A DNA stretch of 41,446 nt. Source: Flavobacterium sp. CYK-55. Its GTDB lineage: Bacteria; Bacteroidota; Bacteroidia; Flavobacteriales; Flavobacteriaceae. A program made the position numbers and the translations under genes. Positions 38,101 through 41,446 of this stretch are shown here, piece after piece (within the stretch, counting starts at the first letter, position 1; every line of letters starts with the position of its first letter). A model generated the notes under the pieces. The model worked only from the letters and a program-made list of their open reading frames with translations, was not told the origin of the DNA and searched no databases. The stretch is from positions 1 to 41,446 of the forward strand of contig NZ_JAHCDK010000016.1 of NCBI RefSeq assembly GCF_018413465.1, written 5' to 3'.

Positions 38101-41100
38101 TCAGTAAACGTTCTTGCATACAACGGAGTTGATCCAACTACTACTACCTTTACTGTAGCTGCTTCTGGTTCTGTTTCAGGATATCAGTGGCAAGTATCAC
38201 CAACAGGTGCTGAAGGTTCATTCGTAGATGTTTCTGGTCCTGAGTTCTCAGGTGCTACTACAGCTACTTTGACTATTTCAAACGCTACACTTTCAATGAC
38301 TGGTATGTATTATCGTTGCTTGGTTGCTGGTCAAAGCCCATGTGCTTCGCCGGTAGCTTCAGCAAATGCTTTATTGACGGTGTCTGATATTTCTATTACT
38401 GACCCGGTATTTGGTGCTCCAGTTTGTGGTACAGGTGACAGAAATGTTTCTGTAACTGTAACCGGAACTCCAGATGCTATTGTTTGGTTATATAGCGATG
38501 ACAACGGTTTGAACTATAATATTATTGATGGTAGCCCTATCGGAGATGTTACATTTACAGGAGATGTAAATAGCAATACCCTTGAAATGGTAGGATTATC
38601 TTCTGCTAACGATGGTTGGAAACTTATTGCAGTAGCTGTTTTAGGTTCTACTGAAATTACTTCTAACCCTACAACTATTACGGTTAACACACCACAATCA
38701 GTAGTTACTACTGGTCCTGGAGCTGTTCAAGACGTAACAGTTTGTGGATTGGCAGCTTCTACTTCTACATTTACTGTATCGGCTACAGGTGCTACTGCAT
38801 ACCAATGGCAGTATTCATCAAACGGTGCTGACTGGGATAATGTTGTTAATGGTTTACCGGCAAACGTTACATATACTGGCGGAAATGGTACAACTTTAAC
38901 TGTGAATGGTGCTTCTTCAATTGTTGCAGGTGTTCATTATTTCAGATGTAGAGTTAGCGGTCCTGCAGGATGTCCTGACATTGACTCTAACACTGCTGTG
39001 TTTACAGTTACTTCACCTACTATTGTTGCTACGCCTTCAACTGCATTAATTTGTAGCCCAAGCGGATCAGCGGTAACCCTTACTGCTAGCGGTGCTGGTG
39101 TTGATGGTACATACGTATGGTCACCAACTACTGGTTTAACCGGTACAGGTGATACAGTATCAGCTAATCCTACAGTAACTACTACCTATACTGTAACAGG
39201 TACTACAGCTGCCGGTTGTAGCAACACTGCAACAGTGGTAGTAACAGTTGCTCCTGATATGGTTGCTAGCGCAACTGTTTCTGCAACTCCAGCCACAATT
39301 TGTTCAGGTACTGATTCTCAATTGGTAGCTAATTCAGGTTTAGATGATGCATTTACACCTTATTGTACCCCAACTGTTACAAGTAGCGATGGATCTGATT
39401 TTATCAATAACTTCTCTTTTGCAGGTATTGTTAACAATGGATCTGGTCAATCAGCTGCTCAGTATGGTAACTTTACTTCATTAACTGGTAATGTTACTGC
39501 AGGTGTTGTTACTCCTTTAAGTATTCAATCTGGTTCAGGTTCAGGCCAACAATTTGGTGTTTGGATTGATTATGACCAAGATGGTACTTTTGAGGCTAGT
39601 GAGTTTAAAGCATTAACTACTTCAGGAACTACAGCGGTTGTAAACAACTCTGTTACTGTTCCGGTAACTGCATATAACGGAACTACTCGTATGAGAGTTG
39701 CTGCTAGATGGAGTACAGCTGTGGCTAGTACTATTTCTTGTGCTAACCCAGGATTTGGTGAGTTTGAAGACTATACTGTTGTAATTTCTGGTGGTACTAC
39801 CAAACCAGTTTACACGTATTCATGGTCTCCAACAACGTTCTTGTCTAATCCAAATATTGCTAATCCGATTGCTACTGCGGTTACTGCTACTACTGAGTAT
39901 ACAGTAACTATTACTAGCTCTTCAGGATGTAGCACAACAAAAACTGTAACTGTTGGTGTTGCTGCTGATCCTGTGATCACTACTAACCCAGTAAGTTTAA
40001 TGGGTTGCCAAGGACAAACTCTTGCATTTAGTGTTGCAGCTACGGGTGCTAACTTAGTGTATCAATGGCGTAAAGGCGGTGTTGACTTGTTTGGTGAAAT
40101 TAACCCAACGTTAACTTTATTAAACGTTACTTCTGCTAACGACGGTAGCTATGATGTTGTGGTTACTTCTGCATGTGGTGGCCCTGCTGCTACGAGTACA
40201 GCTGCTACTTTAGTTGTTAACCCTATCCCAACTGCTACAGCTCCTTCAGCTCAAACAGCTTGTGCTGGTGTTATAACTTCACCTATTGCCTTGACAGGAA
40301 CACCTTCTGGTGTAACTTTCAACATTACTGGTGGTTCAGCAATTGGTTTAGCTGATGTAACTGGTGTAACTGAAATCCCTTCATTTACAACTGTTGCAGG
40401 TTCAGCAACCATCTCAATTACTCCGGTTGCTAACGGTTGTACAGGTACAGCAGTAACTTTTGTTTACACTGTTAATGCACTTCCTGCAACTCCTACAGCT
40501 GGTTCTAATTCACCTGCTTGTACTAGTGGTAACATTGAGTTAACAGCTTCAACTGTTACTTTGAGTGGTTACTCAATGAACTCTAATAGTGGTGTTGCCT
40601 TTATTGACATCAATGCTACTGGAACTTCAGTAGGTGTTGTTGGTGATGATACTGAGCACAACATTACTATTCCGGCCTTTACTTTCAATGGCGTGTCTTA
40701 CACTACTGCAAGAGTAGGTATGAACGGTGCTATTGTATTTGGTTCTACAACCGGTGATGTTGGTGTTTCTAATACAACAATGCCAACAACTTCAATGACT
40801 GCTGGAAATGCTTTCTTGGCACCACTTTGGGATGATTTAGATATCCAATCTGGCGCTTCAGTTAAAACGCAAACGGTAGGTAACTTGTTTATCATCCAAT
40901 ATAACACAGTTACTCATGATGCTTTGGCTTCTTTAACTGATTCTGTAACTTTCCAAGTACAATTGAATACTGTTACCGGAGCAATTACTTATGTGTATCC
41001 AGATGTTACTTTTGGTAATGCGACCAACGATTTTGGTGCAAGTGCTGCTGTAGGTTTACAATGGAGCACAACAGGAGGTATTACTTATTCTAATAATACT

Positions 41101-41446
41101 GCTAGCTTGTTAAACGGACAAAGTATTACTTTCACTCCAAACACAGCTACTTATTCTTGGACTGGTCCTAACGGATTTACATCTTCATTACAAAATCCTT
41201 CACTTCCTGCAACTGTAGAAGCTGCTGGTACTTATACTGTATATGTAACTAATCCTGCTACCGGATGTTCATCAGCTACATCTTCAACTACAGTTGTGGT
41301 TGATACAGCTACTACTTGGTATGCTGATGCTGATACTGACGGATTCGGTAATGCTGCTGTTTCACAAATGGCTTGTACACAACCATCTGGTTATGTTTCA
41401 AACAACACTGATTGTGATGACACTAACGCATCTATCTATCAACTTG
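32173..41446 (+). CDS. Very large secreted multidomain surface protein (partial, at least 3091 aa)
   Basis: I read every line of this frame from ATG 32173 to the window end and found no stop. The C-terminus is missing. Residues 1-58 are a signal peptide with a ~38-residue N-region (core WLVSLVMLVCLTLG, cleavage near AWA-Q). Beta-sandwich modules with an NxDG/SPDG/GMNG turn and a WDD or VEW/VQW strand lie at ~97-236, ~1637-1796 and ~2797-2956. An FN3 domain lies at ~295-396. A beta-helix-like region (opening YYWVGVSGSTWGLASNWN) covers ~396-1056. Further Ig-like domains include a group-2 type (SSNPAVATIDVDGILTPLTAG, ~1895-1965) and one near 2614-2690. A GEVED domain lies at ~2396-2540 (GVWIDYDQDGTFEASEF, FGEFEDYTV). 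The last visible residues (~3047-3091) enter a MopE-like motif (WYADADTDGFGNAA, NNTDCDD). By analogy with the first two proteins it may end in SCG repeats and a type A sorting domain; this is inference. Codon choice favours GGT, GCT and ACT more than its neighbours. Confidence 0.9.
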   Translation, partial: MNVNYISLSSGRDTWLKNGIGDLVGLPPGFGSKFLKGKWLVSLVMLVCLTLGQNAWAQSAANYTFSTSTAGSLALDKDGNAIDMSTGTTQLYGANVDTYTNPGAQNFGFTYYFMGTGYTQWNANPDGQIRLGSTLLTGHTSSAAAGAAILLANNIDSKTGTTTGKVHYKVQAGTGGQVLIVEWKDILINWNATGTTLSTFQARVYQTGAVEYVYGSMFNSSTSAMSTSIGFATGITAGAIGQVLTINATPTYSSTATSLTTTSFTASSAMANLNSSADGSRRVFSFTPVNTTAPADPTTLTFTGVGLNATTVNWVDNSTNEVGFLITRALDAGFTTGVTTTSVASTSSATTGTAYNSVQSSLSPGTTYYYKVQAIVEAAVSAGLTGSQATTAGATYYWVGVSGSTWGLASNWNTNPAGGGSTRSTVATTDVLIVDGAGTTPGGSLIISHDVASPTIGQFKVTSNTNLTLQSSATTTRTTTISGGGGDDLVVEAGSTLNLSNATNAAAFAFSGTANTGLIAGTYNASGSTANVITTTGGTGTLVTVTGTVNNNIVGSSGCMTGSTATLAFAAGSNYSHGSFTTTNGFIPLATWDTTSTVTITGGTTSTAITNPTQSFGNFVYNSTTSTATMSVWTSGTTAVVKGNLTITATGTGIFRAVTSGTVTVNGNININGGTFQVGNGTTSTNGVVALGTTTVAATGTLSLNSAVFSQRGASLVNNGVMTGTASASTLQFFSPTNVAQTLSGSGTVLTNIGTISVQNTSGLTITHTNAIPTLRVNLFNGTITGSDKITLGTGAALNTTVQIGYAGNTLAGGSFDVAPTWNLGTGTHAVIYAAELASRTTGLEIPPSRVLGSMSSTNANGVVVSGGNLATGTLTFGTGTGNITTDASNVLTVTGTTTGSIVRTSTTAYVNGPLALTLPASLVTGSNYTFPIGKSAMNNFVLVNPTTNAGGTVTVQAEAFDGDSGGTPGLNISAISTTKYWAASITAGAANFTDTLIQLNADPTGRDAIAASSTVNGAYDIQGGVTVTTTASSMETSAPKNTTLPGFFLMGNKAAASLSNLAYTPSTTQCVSTARTVTVDVTPGGAAVTGVVINYSVNGVAQTAITMTNTTGNGGFALDSWSGVIPAVTPSNATVTWSVTATDGNGLVKTQTGTSYQDDPLFNAPASATASVSSYCGTGSSVLTASLSATVNGIIGTGTTLTSATTQPTAFCNRWPSYRMQLVYTAAELAAAGLTAGNINSMAFNITSLGDGATNSGFVVKIGHTALSTLSGDFQATTGYTTVYPSQTYTHTASGWQTIPFSTPFVWNGTSNIIIDMVHNGADATNNSTTYYTATAGNTVAYTTTASTNAASFSTNRLNITLSGTTSYPMDSVVWSNGDTGATTTVSPTSTTSYTATITSGACSKVTPSVTVTVNPVPSAPVQDVATPTCGTGVPTVSVTDPNAFTTPTFKWYADNTTTTALQSSTSATYTSSISATTDFYVSVVDPSTGCESARTLITAVVNTPDAIDTIANQSVCIGGGFTLTATSINPAYTYTWTSTAGSGISGALSGATQTITPTVAGTYTYTVTGTDGICTATTTFTATVTPYPVLTSASASPAAVCANGVSTLTATYPTSLLFSTSTGASLDPMTGATTVLTTSNDDDVTVAPANIGFNFVLNGVSYSQYSVSPDGWIMLGSATASNQFTNSTTSTSNIPKLYPYWDDLATGTTGSVQTLVTGTAPNRIFKVQWNVTIPRNTTGAANSTFQAWLYETTNAIEYRYGTMGTPSSGTISSGYTISGTNFNSISFATDTNSTSTANDSNTIAPASGKMYTFAPPAAPVITWSPMDDLYTDAAATTPYTGGSASTVYSKPTETRTYYATRVGVNGCDTVSSPIVVTQNAEAVNAITGGATTVCLGTPTIPASVQFSSSVGVEWISSNPAVATIDVDGILTPLTAGSTVISARIVNTITGCTSYAPNTVTVDVYAPLSITTNPSSVNVLAYNGVDPTTTTFTVAASGSVSGYQWQVSPTGAEGSFVDVSGPEFSGATTATLTISNATLSMTGMYYRCLVAGQSPCASPVASANALLTVSDISITDPVFGAPVCGTGDRNVSVTVTGTPDAIVWLYSDDNGLNYNIIDGSPIGDVTFTGDVNSNTLEMVGLSSANDGWKLIAVAVLGSTEITSNPTTITVNTPQSVVTTGPGAVQDVTVCGLAASTSTFTVSATGATAYQWQYSSNGADWDNVVNGLPANVTYTGGNGTTLTVNGASSIVAGVHYFRCRVSGPAGCPDIDSNTAVFTVTSPTIVATPSTALICSPSGSAVTLTASGAGVDGTYVWSPTTGLTGTGDTVSANPTVTTTYTVTGTTAAGCSNTATVVVTVAPDMVASATVSATPATICSGTDSQLVANSGLDDAFTPYCTPTVTSSDGSDFINNFSFAGIVNNGSGQSAAQYGNFTSLTGNVTAGVVTPLSIQSGSGSGQQFGVWIDYDQDGTFEASEFKALTTSGTTAVVNNSVTVPVTAYNGTTRMRVAARWSTAVASTISCANPGFGEFEDYTVVISGGTTKPVYTYSWSPTTFLSNPNIANPIATAVTATTEYTVTITSSSGCSTTKTVTVGVAADPVITTNPVSLMGCQGQTLAFSVAATGANLVYQWRKGGVDLFGEINPTLTLLNVTSANDGSYDVVVTSACGGPAATSTAATLVVNPIPTATAPSAQTACAGVITSPIALTGTPSGVTFNITGGSAIGLADVTGVTEIPSFTTVAGSATISITPVANGCTGTAVTFVYTVNALPATPTAGSNSPACTSGNIELTASTVTLSGYSMNSNSGVAFIDINATGTSVGVVGDDTEHNITIPAFTFNGVSYTTARVGMNGAIVFGSTTGDVGVSNTTMPTTSMTAGNAFLAPLWDDLDIQSGASVKTQTVGNLFIIQYNTVTHDALASLTDSVTFQVQLNTVTGAITYVYPDVTFGNATNDFGASAAVGLQWSTTGGITYSNNTASLLNGQSITFTPNTATYSWTGPNGFTSSLQNPSLPATVEAAGTYTVYVTNPATGCSSATSSTTVVVDTATTWYADADTDGFGNAAVSQMACTQPSGYVSNNTDCDDTNASIYQL

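Overview
The window is a dense array of very large, secreted, repeat-rich surface proteins from a member of the Bacteroidota, most likely a Flavobacterium-like Flavobacteriia. The evidence is: AT-rich intergenic DNA; perfect TAnnTTTG (-7) promoter boxes; signal peptides ending in xAQ; C-terminal type IX secretion system (T9SS) sorting domains; and passengers built from Ig-like, PKD-like, FN3, GEVED, MopE-like and beta-helix modules. Everything recognised lies on the + strand. Almost every gene is followed by its own strong intrinsic terminator, so this looks like a run of independently transcribed paralogues, not an operon. No T9SS machinery, SprF/PorP-type partner, transposase, tRNA, rRNA or CRISPR array was seen.

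Layout. 1-126: the 3' end of a gene with a dockerin-like C-terminus. 594-8352: two proteins (1842 and 646 aa) sharing one C-terminal design: MopE-like calcium/metal-binding motifs, three ~100-aa repeats starting with an SCG/ACG signature, then a type A sorting domain (YPNPF...GVY...KR). 8442-9273: an 832-bp cassette (leader, small secreted-protein gene, terminator). 9559-25368: three giant proteins (1629, ~1741, ~1645 aa) with beta-helix-like passengers, sharing a C-terminal block of roughly 520 aa that ends in a type C (ChiA-like) sorting signal. 25450-26281: a second, almost identical copy of the 832-bp cassette. 26586-31994: a fourth, more divergent type C protein (1802 aa) with FN3, jelly-roll and GEVED modules. 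32173-41446: a still larger protein, at least 3091 residues, open to the window edge. It has just entered a MopE-like motif, so it probably ends like the first two proteins.

How the parts may work together (inference): the large proteins should be exported by Sec, carried across the outer membrane by the T9SS and anchored or released at the cell surface. There they would act as adhesins, matrix proteins or glycan-binding proteins. The small duplicated gene encodes a 109-aa precursor with a signal peptide and a basic C-terminal segment; its function is unknown. It stands directly upstream of two of the type C giants with its own promoter and terminator.

The main candidates for something new are: the duplicated small-protein cassette with its cluster of alternating inverted repeats; the uncharacterised block preceding the type C signals; the ~100-aa SCG repeat module; and a 13-bp element, TATATATAGGTAT, that brackets one adhesin gene and the second cassette. 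The two cassettes are direct repeats 17,008 bp apart and could recombine to delete or amplify three adhesin genes.
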